From Desmodesmus armatus (taxonomy: Eukaryota > Chlorophyta > Chlorophyceae > Sphaeropleales > Scenedesmaceae), in NCBI GenBank assembly GCA_007449985.2, contig VIIQ02000066.1:391501-455500 (forward strand): a DNA stretch of 64,000 bases, in the 5' to 3' direction. The notes beneath the pieces were generated by a model, which was given only the letters and a program-made list of their open reading frames with translations, was not told the DNA's origin and did not search any database. A program made the translations under genes and the position numbers. Positions 24,455 to 37,334 of the stretch are shown in pieces (position 1 is the stretch's first letter; the number at the start of each line of letters is the position of its first letter).

Positions 24455-25744
24455 CGCCAGTGTGGTGGAGCAGGTGGTTGAGGCTTGTGGCTGGGTGCTG
24501 ATTGGGTGTGCTGGCTGCACACCATGCTGGGCATGTGTTGGTGACGTGCGCCCTGCAAGGTGCAGTTGCTGCTCTGCAACGTTGACTGTACCTGCATGTA
24601 TGGCTGTGTGGGTGATGTGCTGCACAGGAAGAGCACAGTTGCAGAAACAACTAGTTGGGCTGCTGAACCACTTCTGAGGCCAACCACAGCGCCACTTATC
24701 CTTGTCTGTACTCAAGGTCAAGGCTTGGGCACATCACCAGGGTGTCCCTTTCTCTTCTCTTGAGTATGCTTTCTTGGACAAAATTGCACACCATGTACCA
24801 TGCCAGTAGAACGGAATCCACAGAGACAGGTTCCTGCAGAGCCTGAAGGGTCCCCATGTGCTGGTGCACCTGCAGGTAACTTCCCCTTTGCCTTCTTACG
24901 CTCATGGATCTTGAGCAGATTGGTGTGGAAGGTAGTGGGCAGAGGGCCCCACAAATCAGCACTTGATAACAACGAGTATGTGATAACTTATAGAGCCCCT
25001 AGCCTTACAAGACAGCTGCACGTGCTTTTGCCCAGGTGGAAGGGGCGCCAGAGGCACTTCAGGCATGGCCACTAACCTAAGGTTGCAGAAATACCTTTTC
25101 CACCCGGTAAAACATATAATCAGGGGTAGTAAGGGTTTTGCTACTCTTACTCCCCCTGCATGCAATTAGCAACAGGTTTCAAGCCCAAAAACACTGTCAC
25201 TTCTGCAGGTCATCCAGTACATAAGCTCAACTGTCAGGAGGTAGTATGTGTCGCAAAATTGAGCCATGTCTTGAGCTTTAAAGCAACAAAGATGCAAGTT
25301 TGTATCAGTCAAGGAGCTGCCCAGGCAGCAGCCGACAGCCATGTGCCAGCTTCCAGGTCAGGTGGGTAGCTTTCTGGTGTCGCTCCATGTGGCCAGCTCC
25401 GCTAGGTCCCTAAGGACAGGCAAGCTCAAGGCACAACACAAGTTTTCTATATAGCTGTGACATCCGTCCCGGAGCCGTATTGGATTAGAAATGCGTTTTT
25501 CCGCGCCGGGAGGCCGCAGCAAGTTTACACCACAATGCTCCCACCCACAAGTCCACATTATCATTTTATTGCAGGTTTCCGGCTGCAATGTGACCCATAG
25601 CCGACAGCAGCCCCCAGCCCGTCACCACTGTTGAGGCCAGCAGCTGCTTCTGCGCGGGAGCAGCACGGTAACGCGGTAGGTTAACTAGAAGCACGGTAGC
25701 TGCATCATACATATTCAGACATATTCAACAGCATTAGGCATTAT
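24128..25744. other. Intergenic, no gene recognised
   Basis: It contains a CAG run at 24417-24452 and a slightly AT-richer stretch at 25080-25480. Small open frames on both strands (for example 24718-24972 minus) match nothing I know. It probably includes the 3' UTR of the upstream gene, but no TGTAA was found close to the stop. Confidence 0.4.
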
Positions 25745-25879
25745 TGAGAAAGCCAGCAGCAGCATGCATGACAGGGTTTCCAGGGGTGATGGGGCAGGCA
25801 GCAGCAGCAGCTTCTTTGGAACAAAGCAGCAGTGCAGAGGAATTTCGTGGCGCCAGCAGGTCAGCCTGTGCAGTCGGAA

Positions 25880-26950
25880 GTGCCAGGAGCAGCAACACAC
25901 GCAAAGGCTGGTCGTGGCTTTCAGCGGGTGGTGGTCCTGTTAGTGCAGCACTAGCAGGCCCCCAGCATCACGCCGTGACTGAAACATGCCTGCCCACCTG
26001 AATCTGTGAGCTTTGTGGCGACACAAGGTGCATGGGGCTGGTGGGAGTGTGTCTGGAGCAGCACAGCACCATGGTTTCTATCTCAGTTGGTGGCGGCAGC
26101 GGCAGCAACACACGCAAAGGCTGGTCGCGGCTGCAGCGGGTGGTGGCCCTGTTTGCTGAATCACTCTCAGGCCCCCATTATCACGCCGTGGCTGACACAT
26201 GCCTGCCCATCTGAATCCAGCATGCTTTGTGGCAACACACGGCATGCGGGCCTGGTGGGAGTGTGTCTGGAGCAGCATATCAGCAGGGCTACGGGTCGAT
26301 TTCAGCTGGAGCAGCAGCAGCAACAACACACGCAAAGGCTGGTCGCGGCTTCAGCGGGTGGTGGTCCTGTTTGCTGCAACACTCTCAGGCCCCCCTTATC
26401 ACGCCGTGACTGACACATGCCTGCCCACCTGAATCCGTGAGCCTTGTGGCGCCAAAAGGTGCATGGGCCTGGTGGGAGTGTGTCTGGAGCAGCATGCTAC
26501 AGCGTCATGGTTTCTGTGTCAGCTTGCGGCAGCAGCAGCACCACACGCAAAGGCTGGTCGCGGCTTTCAGCGGATGGTGGGTCCTTTCGCTGTCACAGCG
26601 CCTGCCCCCCCACCATCACGCCGTGACTGACACATGCCTGCCCACCTGAAACCAGTATGCTTTGTGGCAACATACGGCATGCGGGCCTGGTGGGAGTGTG
26701 TCTGGAGCAGCAATCCGATTGCTGACGTCAGCAGTGCTACAAATCTGCTATCAGCTGGCGGCAGCAACAGCAGCAGCAACACACGCAAAGGCTGGTCGCG
26801 GCTGCAGCGGGTGGTGGTCCTGTTAGTGCAGCACTAGCAGGCCCCCAGCATCACGCCGTGACTGACACATGCCTGCCCACCTGAATTTGTGAGAGCTTTG
26901 TGGCGACACAAGGTGCACGGGCCTGGTGGGAGTGTGTCTGGAGCAGCACC
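25880..26950. repeat. Alternating tandem satellite, about 5 x 205-240 bp
   Basis: The anchor ACACGCAAAGGCTGGTCG recurs at about 25897, 26109, 26338, 26543 and 26781. GGTGGGAGTGTGTCTGGAGC recurs in step, with a sixth half-unit ending near 26950. Two monomer types alternate. Type A has GTGGCGACACAAGGTGCATG (about 26010, 26440, 26900). Type B has GTGGCAACACACGGCATGCG (about 26225, 26665). Each unit also has a variable CAG-rich insert. No frame is conserved across units. Confidence 0.85.
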
Positions 26951-27559
26951 AGTGGCAGCTCGTTATGGATTACGCAAACCAGAATTGTTCAGCAGCTCAG
27001 ACCGTGTCAGGACAGGGCAGGGTCGGCTCTCAAGATCAGCTGCAGCTGGGGTGACGGGTTTCTTCCCATTTGAGTGGTGGGGTGGCAGGGTGGTGCAGCT
27101 TCCACAACAGGAGGTGTACTCTGGTCCGATTCACAGATTCACAGCACTAGACACTGCATAGTGAGAATGCAATCAGCTGCACACATTGCATGTTCAGTGC
27201 ACTCAGCGGCCGCATCCTCATGCATGCAAGCACACATACCTGCCTGCATGCTGCATGGGGGGGCTGGTGCCCTGTAGCAGTCCAATTCTGCTTCCCCCTG
27301 GCACAGTTTCTCACTTAGAGGCTATATCTTATCTCCCAGTAAGCACAGCCGCACCAACAAAAACGGAAATTTCGTTGACACCAACATCGTCCCACTTTCA
27401 CCCTCACGTGGAATCACGGGTGACCAATTCATGCTCCGTGTAGCAGCAGATCATCCAGAACAGCAGAACACACAGGGCGTGACAATGGCACAGAAACACC
27501 CCCCTGCCCAGCAAAACCCAGGAGCCCTCCAGCCAGTATGAAAAAAAAGCAGAGCTGTG
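26951..27559. other. Intergenic, no gene recognised
   Basis: I see no gene or repeat family here. The stretch separates the satellite from the MED12 3' end. Confidence 0.4.
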
Positions 27560-27583
27560 TTACAAAAGGTGTTACACATTACA
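27560..27583 (-). promoter_or_regulatory. Three TGTAA poly(A) motifs of MED12
   Basis: TGTAA occurs three times on the minus strand (27579-27583, 27572-27576, 27560-27564), 90-115 bases past the MED12 stop. This is where a green-algal polyadenylation signal is expected, and it supports the chosen 3' end of the gene. Confidence 0.6.
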
Positions 27584-27673
27584 GAGCCTCTGTGCACTCA
27601 GCACAGCACTCAGTGACCAGCTACATCCTCCCCTCTCACTCAGATTTGATCACGCAATCCGTCATTCTTTCAC

Positions 27674-29084
27674 TCAGTCTGACTCACAGCCAGAAGCCTG
27701 TAGGTACAGCAGCGCCTGCCGCTGCTGCCGCACACAACCCCCCAGCAACACCGCCGCCGACGCAGCCGCCGCAGCAAGCGCGTCAGCAGCAGCACCACCC
27801 TGCCCCATCCCTCCTCCTCCTCCTCCTGCTGCTGCTGCAGCAGACCTTCCAGCACCAGCTGCACCCCTACTGCCAAGTGCAGGGTGGGGTACCGGGCACA
27901 GAGGAACCCATGCATCCCACGGCTGCGCCACCCCTGCTGCCACCAGCTGCTGCTGGGTGGACCCAGCAGCATTGCTGCCAGCAGCGACGGCTGCATTGCT
28001 GCCAGCCGCCGCAGCAGCAGCAGCAGCGACGGCTGCATTGCTGCCAGCCGCCGCAGCAGCGGCAGCGACGGCTGCGGCGGCGTCAGGGAGAGCCGCCGGT
28101 GTGGGCAGGTGAATGACTGCGGGGCCAGGGAGCGGAAGCATTGCCAGCACGCGCTGCAGGTAGTGAGCGGGCATGTGCTGCTGCTGCTGCACAGCCGCCA
28201 CGCCAGCCCTTTGCTGCTGCTGCTGCTGCTGCTGCTGTGTAGCCTGTGACAGGAGCTGCACCAATGCAGAAGGCATCTCACTGCCAGCAACAGCAGCAGC
28301 AGCAGCAGCAGTATGACCAGCAGTGTGCTGCTGTGGTGGTGGCGGCCACACCATCACGCCGCCCAGGTCCCCGGTTCGATCCCAGCCACTGCCATGACTC
28401 CTTCCCAGCTTCCGCATCATGCCCGGCCACACCCGCGGCAGCTGCTGCTGCTGCTGCTGAGGGCCCACCACCCACGCCTCCGCCGGACCAAACCCTTTTC
28501 CTGCTGCTGCTGCTGCTGCTGCTGGGGCAGCAAGCTGCGCAGCAGAGGCCTGTATTTGTGCCCGTACTGCTGCAGTGACATCCCCCTGCACCCCCACCTC
28601 CCTCAACCTCTTGTTAGGGCCCCTCAGCCACCCCGCCCAGTCACCAGACAGCAGAGCACCCAGCATCAGCAGCAGGCACTCACACAGCGGCATCTCCACC
28701 GCCGCCGCCGCTGCTGCTGCTGGCGGCGGCGCCCTGCAGCCGTCGCTGCCGCAGCCGCCGGCGGCTGCCACTGCTGCCGCCACTGCTGCCGTGTGCCATC
28801 CTCACCAGCAGCAGTGGCAGCAGTAGTGACACTAGGGTCTGCGCGTATGTAAGGTGAGAGAAGAAGCTGTGGGAGGGCTGTGCTCAGTTTTGTTCGTAGG
28901 TTCCTGCGGGGGTTGGGCTCTCTGTCTGCACGGACAGTCGGCAGCAGCGGCAGCAGCAGCTGCAGCTGCAGCCACACACACGCCTGCACATCTGCGACAC
29001 TGCCAACACGAGTGGGACCAGCAGCAGCAGCTGCTGCTGCTGCTGTAGAGGTGCCTGCTGGGGGCGTGTTGGCTGCGCTGCTGT

Positions 29085-29118
<34 letters not shown>

Positions 29119-30340
29119 GGTGTTACGAGGGGCACCGCTGGCCTGGGCTACCCCTACCCCTCCTGCCTTGGATCCAGCAGCAGCAGCAGCAGCAGCTGCG
29201 GCTGGTTTGCCGCTGCCTTGCGTCCCTTCCTGCTGCGCCCGAGCCGCTGCTATCGATGCCCCAAACCGACGCGGCAACTTGCCCCCTGCTGCTGCTGCTG
29301 TTGATGCAACTCCTGCCCCACCACCATCATCAGCAGTCGCTGCCGCTGCTGCTGCTGCTGCTGGTGGGCCCCAGGCTCCCTCTCCCCACCCCCCCCCCCA
29401 GAAGCCACCCCCCCTCCCCGTTGGCCTCCAAGTGGGGGCGGTGGGGGTGTGGTGTGTCCCCTGTGGGTAGGAGGGGGAGGGGGTGGCTGTGGAGGGGGTG
29501 GGGTGGGGGTCCTCCCTTGCAGTGTGGGTCCTACCCATTGCTGCTGCTGCTGGTGGGGCGGGGGTGGGGGAGGGGGTGTCCACCTGCCGTGGAGGTGATG
29601 TGGGGGTGACCCCCTCCCCGGCTGATAGCCCCCCCTACCCGCCGGCTGACCCAAGGGGGGTGGCGGCGGCTGCCACAGCTGCTGCTGCTGCCATTGCTGC
29701 TGCTGGGGGGGTGGGGCCCCCAGCAGGGGTGGGGGAGGGGGGGTGGTCCTGTGGAGGGGGTGGAGAGAGCCTGCTGGGGGGGAAGGGGGTGGGGGGAAGC
29801 CACCGCGCATGCTGCCTGGGCTACTGCCAGCAGCAGCAGCAGCAGCAGCAGGCGCGGGAGGAGGGGGGTACTGTGGCTGCTGCTGGCCCCCTGCCTCTCC
29901 TTCCTCCATCCCCCCAGCATCTTCCATCTCGACATCCTCACCCTGCTGCTGCTGCTGCTGCTGCTGCACACCTGACCCTCTAGCAGCAGCAGCAGCAGCA
30001 GCACCTGGCTCACCATTTTGTCTGTCTGCTGCTGCCGCTGCTGTGCCCGCCGTGCTGTCCCCTGCCCCCACCCCAACACCCCCTCCCCTCCCCGCCATTG
30101 GTACCCCCACCCCTGCTGCTGCTGGCTTCGCGACCTCCCCTCCATGCCTCATTCCCTGCTGCTGCTGCTGCTGCTGCTCTGGCGGCCAGGGTGCTTTCTG
30201 CAGCAGCTCCCCCAGCAGACTCAGCTGCCTCACTACTGCTGCTGCAAACTCCCGCTGCCTACTGTACGAAGAGCGAGCCAGCAGCAGCAGCGCCACATCA
30301 CACAGGCTCCCCTCCAAAACATACCCCCGCCGCTGCTCTC

Positions 30341-30371
<31 letters not shown>

Positions 30372-32596
30372 GGGATGCTTGTCTGCTGCTGCGCCCGCGC
30401 TGCCGCCGCCACTGCTGCTGCCGCCGCCACTGCTGCTGCTGCCGGCTACTGCTGCTGCCAGTGCCCTTGCTGCTGGTGTGTTGTCCAGCAGCTGCTTGAG
30501 GGAGCCCACTCCATACAGCCAGCAGCTCGAACGGTCCTGCATCAACACCCCACAGCACAGCACAGCACAGCACAGCACAGCACATCACGGCAATCAGCAA
30601 TGCACCACAGCATGGATTGTGTTTCAGCACAAGTCAGGCGGTTCAAGGGTAAAAGCAGGACAGAACTTTGGCATGAAACTCTGGCCCATCGGCCCTCCTC
30701 TCCCTGAAAATGTCCACTCACTGGAAACTGTCAAGTCATGCTGTACCACCACCCCTTTCCCCCCCCCACCTCCCCACACCCCAAAACCACATACCTTGAG
30801 CATCAATCCTTCGAGCTCTTTCAGCAGCAGTTCAGCAGCACCAGGCAGCAACCCCACCACCAACTCAGCAGCAGGCAGGGCAGCAGCAGGAGCAGCAGCA
30901 GCAGCCGCCAGCAGCACACCCACAGCCAGCCTGTCAGCATCAGCGATGAGCGACTGATGACTCATCACTGCTGCTGCTGCTGCTGCTGCTGGTGGTGGGC
31001 TGGTGGCTGAGGGTACACTGCTGCTGCTGCTGCTGCTGCTGAGGGTGAGGCTTGACAGCAGGGGTGCAGCAGCTTCTAGGTCCTGGGGGGTGGTAGGTAT
31101 CAGTGAAAGGGGTAAGGAAGGGGGGAGGGGGGGATAAGAAACGTGCAACCAGGTTGGTGAGAGAACAGTGACACCGAGCGCAGCAAGTCCTGCATTCAGC
31201 TTTTGGGAGGGGAATGCCGGCGGGTTCCGTGAAACGCGCTGCTGTACATGTTTCGCTCTGTTCTGTCCGGTGTGTGCCGAGGTACGCTCACTCCCCCCCC
31301 CCCCCCCCCCCCCCCCCCGGGCGCCCCTCCATCCCCAACAACGCCACCACCCAAACCACAGCCGTCCTCCTGCACACACCTGCAAGAACGTGCTCCTGGC
31401 ACCAGCAGCAGCAAACTTCCCCCAGGTACCCCCTGCCCTGCTACCCCCAGCCTCACTCGCCCCTGCTGCTGCTGCTGCTGCTGCCCTGAGGCACTGCAGC
31501 CACAGCTGTTCTGCTAGTGACACCCGCAGCAGCAGCCACGCAGCATCGTGGTCCAAACCGCTGCTGCTGCTGCTGCTGGGTGACAGGCTGCCAAGCACTG
31601 CTGCCTGTGCCAGCACATAGGGCACGCAGGACTCGGCATCTGACACACCACTACCAGCAGCAGCAGCAGCAGTAGCGTCACCAGCAGCTGTTGCTGCCGC
31701 TGCTGCCGCAGTGACGTCAGGAGTGAGGGCGTCAGGCAGGCCGAGTGACACGGGTGACGGCCGCACCCCTGCTGCTGCTGCTGTACTACTGTTGGGTCGC
31801 AGAGGCTTGAGCAGCAACTGCCCACCAAACCCCTGCTGCTGCTGCTGCTGCTGCTGCTGCGAGTTAGGGTTTGTACAGGGGGTAGGTTTCAGTTGGCCCG
31901 ATGACTCATCCAGCAGCAGCAGCACCTGACCATCAGGTGTCATCACGTGAAGCACACCAACAGCAACACTCTGCAGCACCAATCGCTGAGGCAGCGCCCA
32001 CAGCACCTGCTGCTGCTGCTGCTGCTGCTGCGGTTCGAGCCTCCCATCCACCCCTTGCTGCTGCTGCTGCTGCTGCTGTCGGTCCACGGTCCCGCCCAGC
32101 AGCTGCAGCAGCAGCTGCGGTCGTACTGCCCCCACCAGCTTGCAGTACAGCAGCTGTACATCAGACAGCAAGCAGCTCTGGAGGGGCGGGTGACGGATGA
32201 CAGCTGCAACAGCAACGGCGAGGCTCCTGTGAAGCACTGGCGGGCTAAACCCTGACTGCCATGACCCCAACTGCTGCTGCTGCTGCATGGCAGGTGAAGG
32301 TACACCCTTCCCTCCATTTCCTGCTCCTCCTGCTGTTGCTGCTGCTGCTGCTGGGACAGCCCCTCCTGCTGCTGCTGCTGCTGCTGCTTTGCCAGGCTGT
32401 AGCAGCTGATGCACTGGCGGGGTGTCCTCAGAGTGAGAGATGAGTGAGGCTAGGCCAGTGGGGTGTAAGCCTGACAGAACCGCAGACAGCAGGGGCAGCT
32501 GCAGCCAGCTGCAGACTAAGTCGGCAGGCAGCACACCCTGCAGACGGCAGAGAGTACTGGCCGTACCAGCATCACAGCAGCACCAGCCGCCGCCGC

Positions 32597-32629
<33 letters not shown>

Positions 32630-32945
32630 AAGAACTGCTGCTGTGGGGAGTTGCGCCACCGCCCAAGACACACCGAAGCACAAGCGCTGTGGTGTCAGCA
32701 TCCAAACCGGAGCTGCTGCTGTTGCTGCTGCTGTTTGCACCAACAATACTACCGCCACCAGCAGCAGCAGGTCGAGCCATGCCGGCATTGCCCTGCTGCC
32801 GACTACCACTACTACCAGCAGCAGCAGCAGCAGCAGCAGCGGGTGGCAGGCAGAGCGTCTGCAGGTCGCGCAGAAGCTCCCCTGCCAAGTCTGGCAGCAG
32901 CACAAGGCCAGCAGCAGCAGCTGCAAGCACAGCATCCAGCACCAA

Positions 32946-32981
<36 letters not shown>

Positions 32982-33651
32982 CAGGAGGCACTGTTTTGCC
33001 CCAAGCAGCAGTGCCCTCGCCAGACTCCAACTGATGTCTGTACCAAACCCCCCAGCACCCACAGGCCACCTTGCTCAGGTGACCGCCAGCAGCAGCAGCA
33101 GCAGCAGCAGTAGCACCGAGTGACGCCGACGCACCCTGCTGCTGCTGCTGCTGCTGCTTTACTGCTGCTGCCACGGTGCCAGGGTCTTGCACCAACAGCA
33201 ACTGCAGCTGGGACAGCACAGTCACAAAACAGCAGCTGCATACAGCAACGGGACTCAATCCTAAACTCACGAGCTGGTGTCTGCTGCTGCTGCTGCTGTC
33301 TTGCTGGGCCGCCGCCGCCGCTGCTGCTGCTGCCTCCACTTGGCCAGCAGGCAGCCTGCCGGCAGCACCACCTGGTCCTGCTTCCGATCCTGCTGCTGCT
33401 GCTGCTGATAGTGTGTTGGCGTACACGTTGAGCAGACGAGCCACAACGTCACAAAGTGCCTTGCTTGTGCCACTAGCACCTGCAGACAAGCCCCCTCCTC
33501 TCCCTCCTCCCGCTGCTGCTGCTGCTGCTGCTGCTGCAGGGGTTGCTGTCGCTGCCAGGACCTGCAGAATGCCAAGAGCCACTCGCCTGCAGCCCCACAT
33601 CAGTTGCTGCATGACGTCACCAGCAGTACCAGCAGAAGTACCAGCAGCAGT

Positions 33652-33688
<37 letters not shown>

Positions 33689-33848
33689 GCAGCGTCCTGG
33701 GCCTGCTGCGAGGAAACTCCACTGTCGGGTACCTCCACACTCCTGCTGCTCGATGTGCTCACTGCCGCTGCTGCTGCTGCTGCTGCATTGATGCCGTCGT
33801 CCAGCAGCTGCGCCCACGACCTTTCGACAGCCTGCAATGCAGCACTGT

Positions 33849-33884
<36 letters not shown>

Positions 33885-35462
33885 TGCTGCTATGGCCCAC
33901 TACTGCTGCTGCCCTAGACACGGCTGTGGTCAGCACCACCTCAGCAGCAGCAGCCCTGTCACTACCACCACCAGCAGCAGCAGCTGTAGCAGCAGTGGTG
34001 GCACCTGGCAGCCCAGGCATGCCCCCTGGCCGCACGACACCACTCTTCAAGAGGCCGTCAGCAGCAGCAGCAGCAGCAGCAGTAGTAGCGCCAGACGCAT
34101 CCAAACCACCCTTTGTCTGCGCTGGCGCCGCAGCCGTTGCTGCTGCTGCTGAGCCAGACCCAGCAGCAGCAGCAGCAGCAGTGCGGTAATGCTCTACTGC
34201 CTCCAGCAGATGCCTGACGGCCCAGTGCTGCCCTCCAACTGCTGCTGCTGCTGTAGTGTCCCTACCCCCAGCAGCAGCAGCAGTGCTGGTGCGTGCAAGG
34301 AAACCCTCCCACCAGTTCCTCACACAATGAGTCGTCCACCTGCCAGCAAGCAGCCGGCCTGCCGCGCTGATTACGTAATGACGTAACCCTGTGGCGTCAT
34401 CCTCTGTCGGCAAGGTGCCAGGAGGTGCGGCACCCCCTGATGCTGCGGTGGCAGCAGTGGCAGTAGTGGCGGCGGCTGGTGGCAACACCCATGCCAGGCT
34501 GGCTTCCAACAGCAGCGGCATGAGCCCTGCTGCTGCCAGCACATCCTGGAGTCCCTCTAGGAGGGAAAACACAGCCGGGAGGGGTATCAGTATGCTTGCG
34601 GCCCCCCGCTGCTGCTGCTGCTGCTGCTGCGCTGCTTTGCTGCGTGGGGGTTTGAGCCCGGCGTGCTTGACGGCCGAGTCCAGCAGCTGCAGCAGCAGCA
34701 CAGCAGCGTCGATGCCCCCGTCAGCTGCCACCAGCACTGCCACCACCCGCTGCAGCCACAGCACTGCACACGGGCCCAGCAGCCATGCATTCCCTGCTGC
34801 TGCTGCTGCTGCCACTTGCTGCTGCTGACTGCTGCTGCTGTGAACGGGTTCAGTGAAGCCCAAAGCCCCAGCAGCAGCTGCTGCCATGCTGTGCCGCAGT
34901 ACCGCCTTCTCCCAGGGCTTTAGAAGACTCACTGCTGCCAACTGGGCCTCAAACCCCACCTCAGCAGCAGCAGCAGCAGCAGCGACGGCTGCGCTGGCGG
35001 CTGCTGGGGCAGCAGCAGCAGCGGCAGTGTCTAAAGGCTGCTGGCGCTGTGCTGCAGCTCCAGCTGTGTAGGAGTCCCAACAGTCTCCATCAACATCCAT
35101 AATCTCGGCAAGTTCAGCAGCAGCAGCAGCAGCAGGGGCTGTGCCACCCAACGAGCTGCAAAACCCCAGAGAACTGGCCAGCATCTGCTGCAGCTTTGTC
35201 AGACCAAATGTTGCGCCACCACCAACGCCACCTTCAGCCGCCGCCGCCGCAGCAGCAGCAGCAGCAGGCTGCTCGCCATCATCCTGTGCATCTGGTTGCG
35301 CCACACTGGCCACTGCTGCTGCTGCTGCTGCTGCTGCGTTGGAGGTACCAGCAGCAGCAGCTGCAAACTTGCGCCGTTTTGACGCCGGGTAAGGCTCAAA
35401 GCCCGGCTGAGGTACAGGCATGCCACTCGCATCCAAGCCAGGGTGTGCCCTGTCTTCGACAT

Positions 35463-35504
<42 letters not shown>

Positions 35505-37297
35505 CTGCTGCTGCTGCAAGCATACTGCGCCTGCTGGCAGCATAGAGCCTCCTGGCTTTGGACCAGCGCCTGCCGTGCCGGCCCCCACTGCTGCTGCTGC
35601 TGCTGCTGCTGCTGGAGCCGTACCGGAACTTCAGCATGGCTTTTGCAGGCACCACTGACGACCAACACAGCGACAGCATGCCCACCACACCACCACTACT
35701 ACTGCTGCTGCTGCTGCTGTTTGTAGTTGTGGCTGTGGCTGGGGGTGTGCCCTTGGCTTGTCTGCCACTGTCACTCGCGGTGCTGTCTGTGGCTGTTTTG
35801 GCAGTCCTCGCTTTCTTGCTATTGGGGAGGGTGGTGTGCGGGCCTGGTTCGCCCCCAGCAGCAGCAGCAGCAGGATCACACTGCTGCTGCTTACCCCTGT
35901 GCCGCAGTCGCAGGACTTGCTGCTGCTTCTGGGGACCCCGACGCACCCCCTCCCCTTGAAACGCCGATGCTTCAAGATCACAGCAGGCAGGCGGGGGTGT
36001 AGCTGCCTCAAGAGCCGCCGGTGCCGCGTGGCCACTGCTGCCGCTGCTGCTGCTGCTGAGCCGCCGGCGGCTGCCTGTGGCGGCAGCAGTACTGCTTGGG
36101 CCACCAAGTCGTGAAGGTACTGCTGTGCATTAAACAGGCCGGCACTCAGTAGCTGGATGACGAGAGTAGCTGTGGCAGCAGCCGAAGGCTGCAGCCCACC
36201 ACCACCACCAGCAGCAGCAGCAGCAGCAGCAATGGCGGCGGCTTGTAGGGCCCCAGGCGGCAGCAGCTGCTGACTGCTGCTGAGCTGGCCCCCAATCCAA
36301 GCAGTGATGAGGGGCTGAAACACCAGTTGGTGGGCAAGACCGCCCTTGCTACTGCTGCTGCTGCTGCTGCTGGTAGGGACAGGCACTGCACTGCCACCAC
36401 CCACTGCCAGTCCGTGTAAGCTTCTGTTCCACCTTACCCTGCTGCTGCTGCTGCTGCTGTGCTGCTGCTGCTGCTGCTGCTTTTGCCCAGAGGTGTGCTT
36501 CCCCGCCTGGCCCCCTACACCAAGCTGCTTCGGGCAGGCCCACCTGCTGCTGCTGCAGCAACGTCACCCCCTTCCCAGCCCCTTCTGCTGCTGCTGCTGC
36601 TGGGTGTTGCTAGGCTGGCTCCCCTCCTGCTGCTGTGCTGCGCTGTCCCTTTGCTCGCCGGTCAGATGCTGCACATACTTCTCCCGTAGCTTCACAAGTA
36701 GCCGGCAGGCAAACACCCCCTACGGCAGCATCAGGTGCCGGTGCCAGCCACCCCCACCCTGCATGAGTCCCCAGTACAACTGGGCTCCTGCCACACCCGT
36801 GCACCCGCCCAGCGCGCCACCACCACCTGCTGCTGCTGCTGCTGCTCCGTGCTGTGCTGCTGCTGCTGCTGCTGCTCCACCGCCCACCACCTCCTCCACC
36901 TCCCCACCCTGCTCCGGGGTCGCAGGCTGCACTGCTGCTAAACCCTGGCCGCCCCCTGGCGCTAAACCCGGCCGGCCCCTGGAGCAAAACCCTGGCCGCC
37001 ACTTGGCGCTAAACCCTGGCCGGTGCGGGCTGCATTACGCAGTGGCCCCTGAGGCAGTAGGTGCCAGGGCAGTGCTGCTAGGGCTGTAGGGAGTGACTCT
37101 GCAGCACAGGCCCAATCCAGCACTAGGCCGATCACAAGGCTGAACCCTGCCTCGGTGTCAGCAGGGGTGAAGCCTGAAGCACAGCACAGCACGGCACAGC
37201 ACAGCATGACACAGCAGGACATGGCAGACATGCCATTTTCAGGGTTCCCAGGCATTGGGACATAAGGCACAGCAGAGCATGTCAGCAGAGCACAGCA

Positions 37298-37334
<37 letters not shown>

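Noticed and set aside
24718..24972. Minus-strand frame with KIHERKKAKGK, considered as a transposase piece
   Set aside because: No catalytic motif, no repeats at its ends, and no family similarity I can recall.
25880..26950. Regular repeats considered as a CRISPR array
   Set aside because: Units are over 200 bases with conserved blocks and a variable simple-sequence insert. There are no short direct repeats with unique spacers, and the context is eukaryotic.
28340..28400. GGTTCGATCCC inside the last MED12 exon, resembling a tRNA T-arm and B box
   Set aside because: The T stem does not pair well, the anticodon arm has a 12-base loop, and no matching acceptor stem is found. It is more likely chance or an old tRNA fragment.
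29743..36400. Long plus-strand open frames rich in Leu, Cys and Ala opposite MED12
   Set aside because: They mirror CAG/CTG runs that are free of stops in all frames. They have no conserved motif, while the minus strand carries ordered MED12 blocks.
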